Positions 37,682 through 51,600 of a DNA stretch of 64,000 nucleotides are shown here, piece after piece. Source of the stretch: Branchiostoma lanceolatum (taxonomy: Eukaryota; Chordata; Leptocardii; Amphioxiformes; Branchiostomatidae); NCBI RefSeq assembly GCF_035083965.1, contig NC_089725.1, forward strand, positions 24,375,925 through 24,439,924. Direction: 5' to 3'. The notes under the pieces were generated by a model. It had not been told where the DNA came from. It did no database searches and was given only the letters and a program-made list of their open reading frames with translations. The position numbers and the translations under genes were made by a program. Position 1 is the stretch's first letter, and each line of letters begins with the position of its first letter.

Positions 37682-40600
37682 CCCTCACCTGACATCACAT
37701 GCTTCACACAGGGTTCAAACCTATCTCAGAAAACATCTTGGCATTTGCAGCAAAAGTGGAAGTTTTCCCATAGCATCCTGGATAGTTTCTGGTATTGCTT
37801 AATGCCATAGTATGTCTGCCAGAAAACTGTGACACTTCGCAGTTTGCTTCTGAACTCTCAGTATGCAGGGCTCGTGGGACGGAAGGACCAAGTGCTGGGA
37901 AATACATGGAATTACCAAGGAATTTTAACAATGTTCAGGAATTTGAACCCTGTGACCCTGGCACACACACCCCAAAGCAGGTGGCCCTGGCAGTATTATA
38001 CTTCATTGGGATTCGCCGTACCACACACCTGCTGGCGTTCCTTCCACCTGATCAGGCTGATGCACCTGGCATCCTTAACTCCTTTCATCGAGGTGCACCT
38101 GGCAAAGACAGTGTTACTGGCCTGTATGTCATCAGTTTATGTACCTTAAAACTGTCTGTCCAGGGAGCTATTACACATGTCGCAGCACTGCACTTTTCCC
38201 AACATGCATTTGGCTTCAGCACACCTGTAAATACATATCATGAAATGTCAAAGGAAGAAACTGGTCTTTCTGTAAAATAGACTGTAAAGTTAGTTCCAGC
38301 AAATGCTATAGAGGTGATTACATACATGTACAAACTACCCAAGGTTTCAGGAAAACAGCACTTTTGGTATGAGGTTGTGAAAAGCCAGTGGTAGTTGAGG
38401 AAGAGTTACCAGTACTCTCCTCTTACAAATTTGTTGCATTCTCTTGTGCCATCTTTGCCAGGTTGTTACATAATGGAAGTTTGTAAGTCCTAGAAACAGC
38501 CCAGTAGAGCTGATGGGACTTGGTTGTATTATCAGTCTAAAGTCCTTGATTTGCCAGGAAACATTAACAGGAAACAACTTAGTTATACAGAACCAAGTAG
38601 TAGATAGCTTAAAGTGATTAATACTTTTAAACAAGACCATTTTGAGAGGAACATAGATTATGTTTGAGGTCAAAGTGTAATTCAACAACACACTTGCTAG
38701 TTTTGATTTATATTGCCTGAAAAAATTTATGCTTCTCTTGCATTTTAACAAACTGTACCAAAGAGCATAAAATTCACCATCTACAAGTGCAGTAGCTCAG
38801 CTTTGCTGGTAATATTATCTTTTTTTTTGCCCATGCAGAGAACATTCAAGATTTTTCTGAAGTTGAACATAACAATGCTATTGTTATTCCATAACATATC
38901 TTGCTACATCATTCCATTAATAGGCGCATGTATGCTCCTTGCTGCCAATGATACTCATTGCTGGCAAGTGAAGATTCTTGATGTCTGTTGTGTCACAATA
39001 ATATCTCTCATCAGTTGTTGGGATATGTATCATCCCAGCTAGCTCTAGTGGCATAAAGAAGGAAGGCATACCACAATAAGAACTCAGTCTGTGGAATGAA
39101 TGGAACAGATAAAATATTTGAGACTGGTAAAGGAATGCTGAGCAGGTGTAGAAATTGTGATTAGCAGTGACCACAAATGATGTAGGGCTTACCCGCTGAC
39201 CAGAGACGATAAAACTAAAGGGCTGTCTCACAGCAGCAGCTGCACACATCTGTAGCAGCCAGGGTTTACAGGGAAGCTGCTGCTCATCCCCATGGTGTTT
39301 CTGTGGGCTGATGGAATTCCTAAGGCCTGCAAGTTTAAACTGAAGTATTCCGGACCTGCCAGGATTAGATCCAATTTGAATTATTCTGCTCAGATGGATG
39401 GAAATTATCCAGACTCTGTAGAAAACATCCCACATGAATTATTAGGAAAATAAAACTTTCTTAAAATTCCCATATCTATTCCAAAGGAAAAGCAACTGCA
39501 GGATAAATATAATGTGTTGGTACGAAGAACTATGGAAGTCTGACAGAAGACAGCCTACCCACTTGTAGATTACTGAATTCCTGAATACCTCAAGAGATTT
39601 CCATAGAAGCAGAGACAGAAGGCACTGCAGGCCTTTTTCAAACTTAAACATTGTACGAAGATAATAAATCTCTTGAGCAAAATCTGACCCCTTTTGAATA
39701 ACTGTTGCAGTCCCTGGTGGGACCCTGCAGGTGAGAAGCCAGGATTCCAATTCGATTTGATGTACGCCACATGTACAGGCTGCATGGTCTTAGAAATATG
39801 GATATTGGTAGCAACTACTACTAGTAACATAATTCTGCCATCCTATCCTGAAAAGATACGACCAAACAGATGTGCATACCTGGGGTAATGCACTAGAGAT
39901 CTCTCAAACACACTTTTTGATTTATGTTACCAGGCAGATTAATGTTAATGAAGGTTACAGTATGTGTATGATTGACTATGAGAGATTGAAACAAGTATAC
40001 CTAAAGTAGCTGACTGTTGGTGGTGTGTTAGACTTATGGACACATGTTAGCCGATGCGTCACACAGATCTGATCCATTTATCTAAATAATGTTACACATA
40101 TTGCCAACCTCGATAGAACTTATTGTACAGCTCACCTCAGCGTACCTGAATGTTATTTGAAAACTAAGGCTTTGTCTGCATCTCAACAAAACCTCCTTGA
40201 TCTCAACTTACCGTATTGCAAAAATGTTGTGATTTTAGTTTGTTTTTTGTTCTTTCGGTGCTGTATGTGTGTATGACTGTTCTGAAACCTGTTGCGTGCA
40301 GACTGTTTTAAAAACTGTTTCCTGTATCTAAAATGAAGATGCTTGCTGTGTGATACTGTTTCCCTTAGGTTACCCTCTGAAATGTCTTACCAAGTGAATT
40401 GATACATCAAATGATGCTTCGAGTATTCAACTGTCATTGCATCAAAAGTGTCCCATGTATGCTCTACATCAATTGTTTGTAAGTGTTTACAGTGCAAATG
40501 AAGTTGTGTACAGCATTATTCAAAATTACTTTCAATTGATTACAGCCAAGTTTGCATGTCTGGTTGTTTTGAGTGCTCGACAGTCCAACAGAGGTTGTGT

Positions 40601-43600
40601 ATAATGTGTAGAGGTCAGCATATCCAGCTGCATGTGTACTGTATATCTTTCCATGCAGAATTGTGTTAAAGGATGTATGATGATGTGATAATTGTAATTT
40701 AAATGGTGCCCTGATGCCATGGTGCTGGAGTCTGAAAATGCACATTCTTTGCAATGTATTGCATTTATCTAAGGATTAGAATTGTTGTAGAAAAAAGGAG
40801 TAAAGTACATGATGAAAAGTATCTTAAGGTATGTGCATATATCTCAGCTTTCCTTTGCACCCAACACATTCTGAAGGCTGATACAAAGGATATCATGTAT
40901 TAGTACTTATATGTTATATTATGTATTAGTAAGTCACTATATAATGTCCTTCGTGATATTGAGTGATAGAAGACAGAAGCCTACTACCGGTATGTCCCCA
41001 AATTCTCTTCCAAATGCCTCATTTTTCCATCCTTATCCCCCAAGGTTCTTCCTGATTCGTCCCTATATATTCTACTATTTCTCCCATGACCTGTTGACGC
41101 TGGGCAGGTGGATAGATCCTGTCTGACAGATGTCAGTCATCGACACTGATTGTAACAAATGTTGTTCCAGGGTGTCCCGATATAAACTTTCCGATTTGTG
41201 GGTGGCATGAATCGAGGTCTTCCAAGTAATCCTGTCCAATTTCACTATTCGTGCCTGGTTCTCTGAGATTGGGCGACACTTCACGAACGAAAGCCATTTC
41301 CTCAAAGACTCTGTAACTGGAAGACTAAAGTAAAGACCAAAGTCCTGACATTCCCAGACAGCGGGTGCGTTGTAGGTCGGTTTGACAGAAAAACACGCTC
41401 CCCGTCGATTTTGTAGCAACATTAGAAAGATATACAGACCCGCTGTTTACTTAAATCTCACGCAGGATTTAAAGCACCTGGTTTTTAACAGACGTGTTTA
41501 TGCACATGCATTGCCATGACCGCCCTTTTCTGGAAAATCATAACACAAGAACCGGCCACATGTCCGGACCGATACAGAACTTAAGGATAGCAGAGATTAG
41601 GATCAATCGTCGCTCCTAATAACCAGCAAGTGAATAGACTAAAGCTATTTCCAGTGGAATTCCCAGGATAAAAATACTTCCCGGGACGCTCAGTCACGTC
41701 GTGACCTTTGAGCGGGGACCCCGGTGTCTGTGGCGGCGGGGTGTGGGTGGCTGTCTCCCTGCGTGAGCTATGCTGCCGTGGGGATAATGTTTCACACTCA
41801 ATTTGGGTGCATCTTGACAGGCATCCCGCGCTTGACAAGGTCAGGGCTCCCCAGCAGGGGATGGCAGCGTCGAGATACGGGCCACAGCGGGCCCGCTGAG
41901 GGGCCACCGGGAGGCAGTTGTGTGGTCCACGCCCGCCGTAGTCATGACTAGTCTCTACCAGACTCCTTAGGTTGCTTAAGAAATTGCAGAAACTAACCAA
42001 ATAGACTTATAACATGTCAGAGAAGTTAGCAGGCTCGGGAGTACAGTTTGAGACCTGATAACTCCCCTGGCATGTTATCTGTACATTTGGACAATTTCTA
42101 TTATTTCTCCAGCCTCCTGCGAAGTCTGATAGACGTTAATCACGACCGGAGGCCATCTCATTTGAAATTGAACAGCAAAACACTCCCCCTCTGTTATGGG
42201 TGTAACGCTTGTACTTTAGAACAAAAATGAAAGTTTATTCCAGTTGCAAGTTTAACGACTTTAACCAATACTCGTGCCAATTTTAGTCAGCACTGCATTT
42301 GCAAAAACCTCAAGACAAGGCTTCTGATTTTCACCCTGACTAATACTGGAGGGTTTTTTTAACAATGTCACATTGCAATAAGACCCCCCATTCACTAGGG
42401 TTGTGACCGCGCGATCTGACAGAGCGCTCAGCAAACTTCATACTAGTAGTTTTTTTACGTTTTGGGTATTTTGTTGTCTTTCCAGCCATACTTTTACATT
42501 TTGCATTACACAATTTAATATGAAGTCAAGGGTTACACAAATCAAATCTAGGTCGCTGCCGGCCAGGTTGCAGTGTAATGGACAGTCACGCTCGCCGACA
42601 GCAAATCCACGAACCAGCAAATTTTCTTCGAGCGCATTATTCCCTTTGGAAGGAAACTCTCCAGTGACCCCTGTAAATTCCCGTGTCAGAGGCAGGCCTG
42701 AAGTTATTAGACTAAATCATTGCCAAAGCGAATTCGGCTTTGCTTGACGACAGCTCCTGATGTAAAGATGAAGAGTATTGAATCAACAGGCGGCTCTCTA
42801 CAGATCCTCTTGACTACTGAGAAAACCCATTTGATAGAGCAAAACCCATCCTTGAACTTCTAAATGGCAAACAGATCCTATTAAACGGGACTCGACATGT
42901 GGTTTTCAGTAAATTCTTTTGGTACCAGAAATAGTCGAGAAAGACAGCCGAAAAGGAAGAATACATTAAATTCTTGAAGAAAGATATCCACAAAAAAACT
43001 AAATGAGTGAAATGTTTAAGAAACTGATGATGAGAAGATACTCGGTGTTGACGCTCGGACTAGAACTGTATTGCTTCCGCAGACTGAACTTGAGAAGACG
43101 CCAATGTAAAGATCAAGTATGGAGTGGTGGTAAGAGTGATTTCCAACTCGTGGGCGGGGAAGCGAAAGCTCACTGGGGCAGGAGCAAGGGGATTGGAAAC
43201 CACTGAGCAGGGATTAGCTGTGTCTGGGGCGTCTCGGTGGAAACTGTTCTTGGCTTTAGCCATGTTGTCGTGGCCTCAATAACAGACACATGGGGGTTTG
43301 GAGACTTACCAGTGACCTTGAATCTATGAAGTACTAAGAGCTCGTTGTAAAGCAAAGACACATAATACCCCATAGATGTAGATTACTGAGACAACTTACC
43401 TGAGGTTTTCCAACCATCTTAAAGAAAAGAAATGTTACCTGGGGGCTTCATTCTGGTGTTATTCCATGGCGCCTGTTGTCGTTCAAAATAGTAGGGCAAT
43501 GAAAGGAGAAAGACACCAAAAATGAATTGCTTATATCAAGGAGGCTTAAAATCAGGTTTGATTTTAAACCTTTCTGCGTATATCCTGTATCATAGTCTTG

Positions 43601-45643
43601 GATTCCTATGTAAGGTTACGCACATGTACAGATACTATTGTATCCCAAGCAGGAATCACAATACACATGCCATCACATGTATTTCAATCCCGCTTTCATC
43701 AACTCATCAGCCCACTTGTGAAATTTCAATGACCCTTTAATCACCATTTCATCCCACCATTTCCTAAACCCTGACGTCTACACAATAATACGTATATCAG
43801 CTTCAAGCGACGTTAACACAATACCCAAATTTCTCACGTGCTTGTCTTTGACTGGCAAGTAATGATATGACGGGCGAGACCGTGAGAGATACAATGTGCA
43901 TGTAGCAAGTCTTGGAATCCCGCCCAGAACTCAGAAGGAAACTGCTGACGTCGTTAGAAAAGGGCACTGAAATTTCCGTGGACTAACTAACTTGCCATCT
44001 TTGATAAGATTTTCCCGGCGATCACAAAGATGTAGTTAACATGGATCAGCAATTCTATTGTCGATGACAGAACAGCAAGCGTGAGGAAATTTGATTTTTA
44101 AGAATCCCGAGCCGAATGTCTTAGTAGGTTACTCAGACTAGACATTGACATTGTCAAGTAATTTCCAACAGATGATGCGAGCACGGTTGCAGGTTTGTAG
44201 CCGACGTCTCTCGATACCCAAGAATGCCAAGAACAGCAGGACAGTTTTACTATGTACGTGGCTGTCTGTTTTCTTATTGATGCCAGTGAACCCAAAATAT
44301 GAAGCATTGCTCGACTCGGCGAGTGACTGTCTATCCGGTGGATCAGGGAAGAGAATCGATCTATTTCCAACAAGCATGCCCTTTTGTACATATCAAGCAG
44401 CCCAAACCCCGTAATATCATGAACTATTATCAAACCCATGGAAGGGTGTGCGCAACTGTCAGTTCACAGAACAGGTATTACCAATTTGATTAAACGTCAT
44501 TGGTATTATACATGGGTTTGGAGAAATAGAAGGATGCGACTAATTCGGTTTACCGTGAGACGCGTTTATGTACGAGCGAGGTAGTCCTCTAGAGCTCTGC
44601 TGGGATCCGCACTAGGGAGGTCTGTGGCTGTATTCTCCAAGCACGGAGGTTTCGGTCGAGAGGGCTAGGAGTTCTCCAGAGAAACGTTAAAAGTCGCAGC
44701 CACTCCTACCCCTCTAGACCAAAACCTCCGTGCTTGGAGATATGAATACAGAGAATGCTGTGACTGTGGCGTTTAGCACTACGGTTTCGTTCCCATATGA
44801 GACGGGAGTGGGACAGACTCAACTTTTTGCAAATTCAAAATCCTGACAAGACCAAAGCGTTCAAATTCAAGCCATATTAAATATTCATTTTAAAAGCACA
44901 ATTTTTTGATGTTATCTAATACATAAAAGTCCTGTAAATAAATGTAAAGGACACTTAAATAAACAAAAAGGTTTGGACCACAAATTAGTTCATTTTACTA
45001 CAACCATAAACCCATCGTTAAAACGTCTTTTTTATGTTTCCTGACTACAATAACAAGAACGCAATCAGAACGCGGTTATTTTTGTAGTGGTCCCAGCAAT
45101 CATACAACCCATCATTTCCATGTGCTGAATATTTTGACCCGTCCCAATAGGACAAAGTCAACTGTCTAGTCCTAACGCCCTGCACTGGCGTTGGGGACGA
45201 CAGCGGGCGAGACCATTAGAAGATTTATGAACTTCCAGGGGGCGGGAAGCTCGTGTTGATAATGAGTAAATAAAACAGCAGCCATTACAGGTCGGGGGTC
45301 CATTCACTGTTGACACCTTTGGGGCAATTTTGCTAATCTTCTCGCCTTTTCGGTTTGGTGCAAATTTCCTGGCCGGATCTGAACTGGAACCGCCAAGGGG
45401 TAATCCGATGTGACAGGAACAAAACACGCTAATTAATCGAGTTGGTGACGAGTGTATTTGTCCCCATTTGTCACGTGCGCACTCCCATTCTTCTCTCGGC
45501 GCCGCCACAAGCGCCTGGGCTTCAGAACAGCGCGGCACACCTCGCAAAGTGGTGCGTGCACTGACTGGGCTGTCGTTAGGGTAACAGGTCCACGCTGTCG
45601 TGAGTTGTCTGGAGCGGCACACGCCTGTTTCGGGACTGAGGAC
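37682..45643. other. Intergenic: F-box/WD40 3' UTR to PKDCC promoter
   Basis: About 8 kb without a supported gene. The F-box/WD40 3' UTR occupies the start; candidate AATAAA signals are at 39449-39454 and 39663-39668. A CpG-rich patch at 41690-41965 carries the 18-mer ACTAGTCTCTACCAGACT also seen at 1507, so it is probably a mobile-element copy. A hairpin lies at 44628-44751. CpG content rises from about 45150 into PKDCC exon 1. Open frames up to 172 codons here (for example 38917-39435 minus and 37795-38280 plus) show no domain or splice context. Confidence 0.55.
44628..44751. mobile_element. Hairpin MITE-like inverted repeat
   Basis: CTGTATTCTCCAAGCACGGA (from 44628) is mirrored by TCCGTGCTTGGAGATATGAA TACAG (ending 44751). 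The fold extends inward through GAGAGGGCTAGGAGT / ACTCCTACCCCTC. The loop is about 29 bases and there is no ORF. Confidence 0.75.
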
Positions 45644-48600
45644 ATGGCGTGCGGTCGCCGACTGCATCTGACTAGGGCCATCACGTTCCTGCTGACGGTA
45701 TTGGGGACCGCGATCGTCGTAAATATCGCCCTGCTGGGCTCCCGTAATGACCGTCGCCTTTTCTCTGACACCCGGCCGGGTGGCGATCAGACCATGCCGG
45801 AGAGGCTTACGGCGCACATCAGGGACCTGCAAAATGAACTGGAGAACAAGAGGAGAGAGATTGCGGAGTACAAGGAGAGTATGGACGTGCTGGTCTCTGC
45901 ACGCAAGCCCGTGGAGCCCAAATTCCGTCGGCTCATGGACGCTAGGCGAGAGAAGCTCCGGGTTGTCAACACGGACGCGCCCGCCGGGGCCAACGGGACG
46001 GTACGACAGGACCCCAGGTATATCGGCTGCAGAGAACTTGAGCACATCAAGGTTACCGGGCCCGCGGGATCTGGGTACACCAAAGTCGTGCAGAAGGGAA
46101 AGTACAACGGAGTGGACGTCGCCATGAAATCTGTGGCGATGTCCGGCCACGACATGAGACTTTGTCTGGACACAGGCATGGACCATCGGGACTGCTCTGC
46201 GCTGGCCAACTACAAAATCGTCAAAGAAGTCGCCCTTTTACAAGCCCTGGCCCATCCCAATATCATCAAGGTACTGGAACCATGTTTTCCCTCAATTTTA
46301 CTGTGGAAAAAATTATTGTGTCGTTCAAAATTGTTAGCGCACTTCTAACCCCAGGACTCTCAACACACTAGGTCGATTATATCGGTGTTAAGTTTCTTCA
46401 ACTTCAGCTCTGTATAGAGGTCTGATATTTTAAATGCAGCACAACATCATTTGAATACTTTTGCCCTTAGCTCTCCTCTGTGCCTACATATAGCAAGTTG
46501 CTTATCCACATATTCCAGTGAGAATGGCTCTGTGCTGATTTGGTGGTAGCCTTGGACCGTGTCTGCATCTGTGTTGACTTTTGTCGTTGTTGTGTTAGAC
46601 AAAACGGTCCTACCCAGTTTATCTTGCACCATATGTACCAAGCCCTCCCGTTTCCCACCTCCAAACCTTGAAATCGTTGGCGAAGGATTATTGCATTTAC
46701 TATGGGTCGGGCATAAGAAAGGAGGGGGGAGATTTGCCTTGAGCTGCCTTCCTTACGTGCTATTGTTTGGAACAACTGGAACGTACAAACACTTTGCAAC
46801 ACAGAGACCCTAGACGAAACCCTAGAATAAGTGTCCATATTTTGTCCCTCGGGTCAAACCCATGGTTTAGAGGCAGAAGTAGGGTTTCCGAATTGTCTTC
46901 GTTTTCTCGGAGGGTGCGAATACTTTCTGCGATAAGTACGCCTTCGATTTCGCAATTGCCCGCAAATCCCCTGCGATGCTCTTGCCGTGTGGTTTTTCAC
47001 AGGAACCGGGGCCCGCGGTGTTGTGTGCCTTTATTTACTCTAACGAGCGAGGCGGGTCTCCGAAATACTTATGCTAATAATATGTGGGACAAAAATGGGT
47101 CGACAGCAAGTGTAAATTATGTCGCAGTTTTGACATACGTGACTCGAGATAAATGCACCTAGAGGGTACTTGATGATTTAACGACATGTATACTAGTATA
47201 TCGCGCCGTGGCGCCTCCCGCTGTCCGATCCTGTGCCACTTATCTCCAGTCGATCAGAAAAGCCGGAGAGAATGGAGCGTGAGATAGGTTTTTACTGGCG
47301 GGCTCTCGTCGTCGGAGAAGCAGAACCCGGGTGACCCTAATTTGGCCCGTCTGACTCTGTTGCATCGAGATGTGAGAGAATGTGCATACTTTGGGGCAGA
47401 GCGTCATCGGAGAGGACCCAATTTCGGATAAGTAATCCATTATAACGCCGACAACACGCGTTGCTAGCCCACTTCTCACCACACTGAGACGTGTTTCCTG
47501 CTCGGAGACGAGACCCAGGCCCAAAATCCTACTCTCTATTTTATCTCCACCTGTCAGGCCTGACCAGACTCCTGTCAAAATCGGGTTTTCAATCTTCTGT
47601 CGATTTCCGCTGTGCGGGAATGGGGCTGTGTAATCCTCTACGGCGCAGAACACCTCATCTTTCAAACCAGGCTTTCCGAAGTGACGGAAGGCTCCCCTAG
47701 GCGATACCTATTACAAACAACAAATCACACTCCATTTGAGGTGCTAGAGGCGGTTTATTTTTACTGCTAATCCCCCATGCCCCACCGTGACACACCAGGT
47801 CTGGTTCTCTCGGTAACATGTAAAACTCTCCTTACAAACGGCGTGATGGATTAGTTGATGCCGATAAAAGTTCACATGTGATCTATGACATTACCACAAT
47901 CATCCAACATATGATTTATCATAAAGAGGAGGGATTTTTTAATGTTCTACATACAAAGTGCTTTTGTTTTCAGAGGAGTTTGTGTTACCGTTAGATAATA
48001 TTTTAGTTATTCCGCCATGTAGATATGGCACTGCAACATTGGTATGATGCCAGCATTGAGGGAAAGGAAATCCACTCTTCAAAGCCCTTGGTTCTCCTGT
48101 GTTTTCATACCCTGTTGATCACAATTTGTCTCTGCTACCAGGCAACATAACAAAATTCCTCCTCATTTCTCATATTTCCTCAACCTTGGCAGTGGCATAC
48201 CTCAGACGACTTGTTTATGTTGTAAAAAGATGAGTGAAGAGTCTTGTTGTGATAGGCAGGAAGCTGATGATAAAACTTGGTCAGAAAATGGGGTTTTGAC
48301 AGCAGAGTCGCTGGAATGAATTCCCTTTAAATTTACACTATCAGAGTGACTCAGATGGTATCTCCATCCTGGGCCAAGTATTTGGCCTCTTTCTCCATGG
48401 GTCAATTGCATGTCACTTGAATCACCTCAGCTGTTGTTGTCAGTGAAGTCTAGTTGTCCCCACACCTATAGTATGTCTGGATAGTCCCAGGTGTCGGGCA
48501 GTCAGGAAAGTCCCTGTCCAATTAGGTGAGAGGGCACATGACTGCAAAACATTCACCTTGAATGTAATATGAATGTTAATGTAAGGATATATTACTAGAC

Positions 48601-51600
48601 TGGCCAGTGTTGACAAGCAAGGACATACTTGAGGAGTGTATTCTAGATGGAAAAGTTTTGGGCATTTTGCATCATCATCCTCTGGTTTCTGCATATATCT
48701 GCATTGTGATCACTAATGTTCTGTGATTCTGAAGTGTTCTTTAAAAAATCTAGTATCAGTTCCACAGCCCCCATGTGTGGGCACTGCTTATACAGTGGTG
48801 CCAGTCTGCAATTACTAGCCTGCCATGCCAGGACAATCTATCCACAAGTTTATCGACTTTCCGCTGTGATTCCAGGTCCCATCCTTAGTCCTGGCAGGGT
48901 AGCGTGTAAAGACAGAACAGCTTTAAGTATTTCTTATCTAAATATGTTGACCCGAAAACATCGTTATGTTGTGGCAATGGTGGAAGTATCTGAAGCATTT
49001 GTCAGGAAGGAGAGACCTTAACTGGCGTTCTACTGTGCAAGTGATAAGTCCTTTTTCCAAGCTGTTCTTCAAAGAGGTTTGTTGGCAGATGTGCCATGCA
49101 AAACCATTGCTGCCCCCTTTGTGAATACCAATTTCCTAATGGTAAGCCCCGCTCTATTTGGCATTAACCTTCTAACTGAGCGGATGTCAAGACTGTTAAA
49201 GATCAAGTGCAGATCCAGGAGTTAGGGAGGGGGGTATGTACTGTAGTCAAGTCTGCTACCTCTAAAGGACATTTTTGGCCAGAATACAGCTATGTCCTTG
49301 ATCAATGTTCACGGGTCACCAAGCCCAGCCGAATGTAGCAGGGTAGATTTTCATTAAAAGAAAGGTGGTTAACTTTCTAGAAATTTTGAAATTTGGTGAC
49401 CACCTGGCAATGAATAAATTTGTGTGACGTCAGCTTACTGGAGCCAGCTCATAATTACCATCATAGTTCTTCAACAAGCTTGGGTTATCAATGTTATTAG
49501 CAACTTTTCCATCTGGCCTTTGTTTTTGTGCATTCTTTGTTTATACTTAACACTGTTTCTGTGAGACCATTTCCATCCAAGGGAAATGTGTGTAGTTTTG
49601 AACCATTCTGAAGTCCATTTTGTCACAAAATGTTATATAGGATATGAAATGCTCTTAGCCACCTTCCTGTCTGTCAGCTGAAGCAACGTGTACTAGCATT
49701 GCAACACCCAAAGGTGCTACCAACACTTCTCCCAAATCTATTCCTCCTCAGTTGCCATGCCCGACTGTAACTGACACTGGTACCATGTCAAATGTGCCCT
49801 TGTCCCCCTTCCACTCCAGGGAGCAGGCAGCTTCCTGCTGGGGGCCAGACCAGGGGTGAGCGCTGCTTGTGGGTTAACCTGCCTGAAAATGTTCAGCTAC
49901 CTTTTCCTTTGTCAACCCAGCATGGGGAAGGGGCAAAGGGGGGATCCTCTTACCCACAGAGGAGCTCTCATGCCCTCTGTGAAAGATATAATAACTGTAT
50001 GTCATAGATATCCCAGCACTTCAAGTGGCCACCTTCATACTAACTTGACGAATGGGACATGTCAAGCTAACTGCTAGCAAAAGTAGTATAATATTAAAAA
50101 TCAAATCTTTAACTGCTAGCAAATATATAAGGAGACGGGCAATCAGCTCCCCCTGTGAAAATATACCCTGTTAGTGTTACTGAAACAGTGAGGAAACTTG
50201 CCACTAGGCACTATATGTACAATGTAATACATTTACTTCTTTCATTTGTATAAGGGTCTGGACAAATGAAAGAAGTAAATGTATTACATTGCCCATGTTA
50301 CCTGCTAGGCAGATCCTTGAAGTTTTCCCACCCCGCAAATTGCTAATTTTGAGGTGATAATTGCTAATTACCTCCCTCTATTCACCGTTGGTCTTTGATC
50401 TCACAGGTACAAGTAACAGCTTGTACATGTATTTTGATCATGCTTAAACTGGAAATATATTAAATACTACCTTGTCACCATATTTTAATGTAGTTGTTAT
50501 CTGGGAGAGGCCTTTTTTGTGATATCTTGTAATTTTCAAAACTGCTCACAATATTGTCAGCCTGCCTGGTGACCTAGATATTTGACCTAAAGTGGTATAC
50601 ATACATGACTATCTCCTATCGCATTGCTTCATTTCAACCTACATGTAGTTTGTCACTCTTTGTAAGACTGATTTTCCACACACTTCTAATTTTTACTAGT
50701 TTGATTCTTAATTTAACCCTTTTTCTGTCCCCAGCATATCCGCTGTGATTGACAGGACGTGCTGGGCTGTATTTATCCCAGGCTCTCCTCCCCTTCCATC
50801 TGTCCCCTCCTGAGAGCCTTGCCCCTTTTGGCAGGAGGGAAATGTGGCAAATGTTCCCCCGAGATTATACCAAAACAACTCCTTCCAAACATCCACCCTG
50901 GGTGGCTTGAGTGGGCAGTTTTTAGTTCTGTTGGAAAATGTTCACTATGTTATGAAAGTTTTCCATAAAGTCTGCTAAAATGTCTCTGATCACTTTAAAG
51001 TAATTTGATATCTCCTTCAGGGCTGTCTCCAGGACCCGTCCTTCCAAATTTGCTTCTTGGGATGGAAAAAAATTCATGATCAACCCCTTCCGTCCCAAAA
51101 ATATCAATTTCATGAGATAAAACTGATGAAAATGTATTTTTTTAAGCTTTTAAAATGACAAATTCAACAATGAAAATTAAAAAAATTGGCTCCCAAGCAA
51201 AGAATTTAAAGCTGGAGACAGTCCTGATCTTCTTTCTGGGTGCCGGCTGCATGGAGAATTCACTACACGTGCAGTTGCTACAGTTTTTGCTTCCTATAAC
51301 TGCACAGGTGCAACTTACCTGGGGCAATGAATGGATACCATGACCCATACGAAAACAGGCAATATTAGCAGTCCCACGATGGCTCTATTCATTGACAGCT
51401 AGATCATAGATCAGAGGTGTGACAATACTTCATGTATGGCAGATCTTCCTGCCTTCTTTGCTGATGTTATCACTCTAATTGCATTCTTGGCACTGTGTTC
51501 CTATCAACTTTAAGATTTACATGACAGTTTTGTGTGGTAAAGCTGTAGGCAGTCATGCATTCTTCTGGATCCAGGAATGTTCCTTTTACAAGCACTGAAG

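Noticed and set aside
37795-38280. A 161-codon plus-strand open frame just after the F-box/WD40 stop
   Set aside because: It lies in the probable 3' UTR; no family similarity.
38917-39435. A 172-codon minus-strand open frame
   Set aside because: Low-complexity composition, no domain, no promoter or splice context, in an intergenic repeat-like area.
41581-42000. A 139-codon minus-strand open frame in a CpG-rich patch
   Set aside because: The patch carries a dispersed 18-mer and looks like a mobile-element copy; the protein has no recognised domain.
45158-46186. A 342-codon minus-strand open frame
   Set aside because: It is antisense to PKDCC exon 1 and its CpG-rich leader; high GC removes stops. 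No domain is recognisable, and the plus strand has a clear family match.
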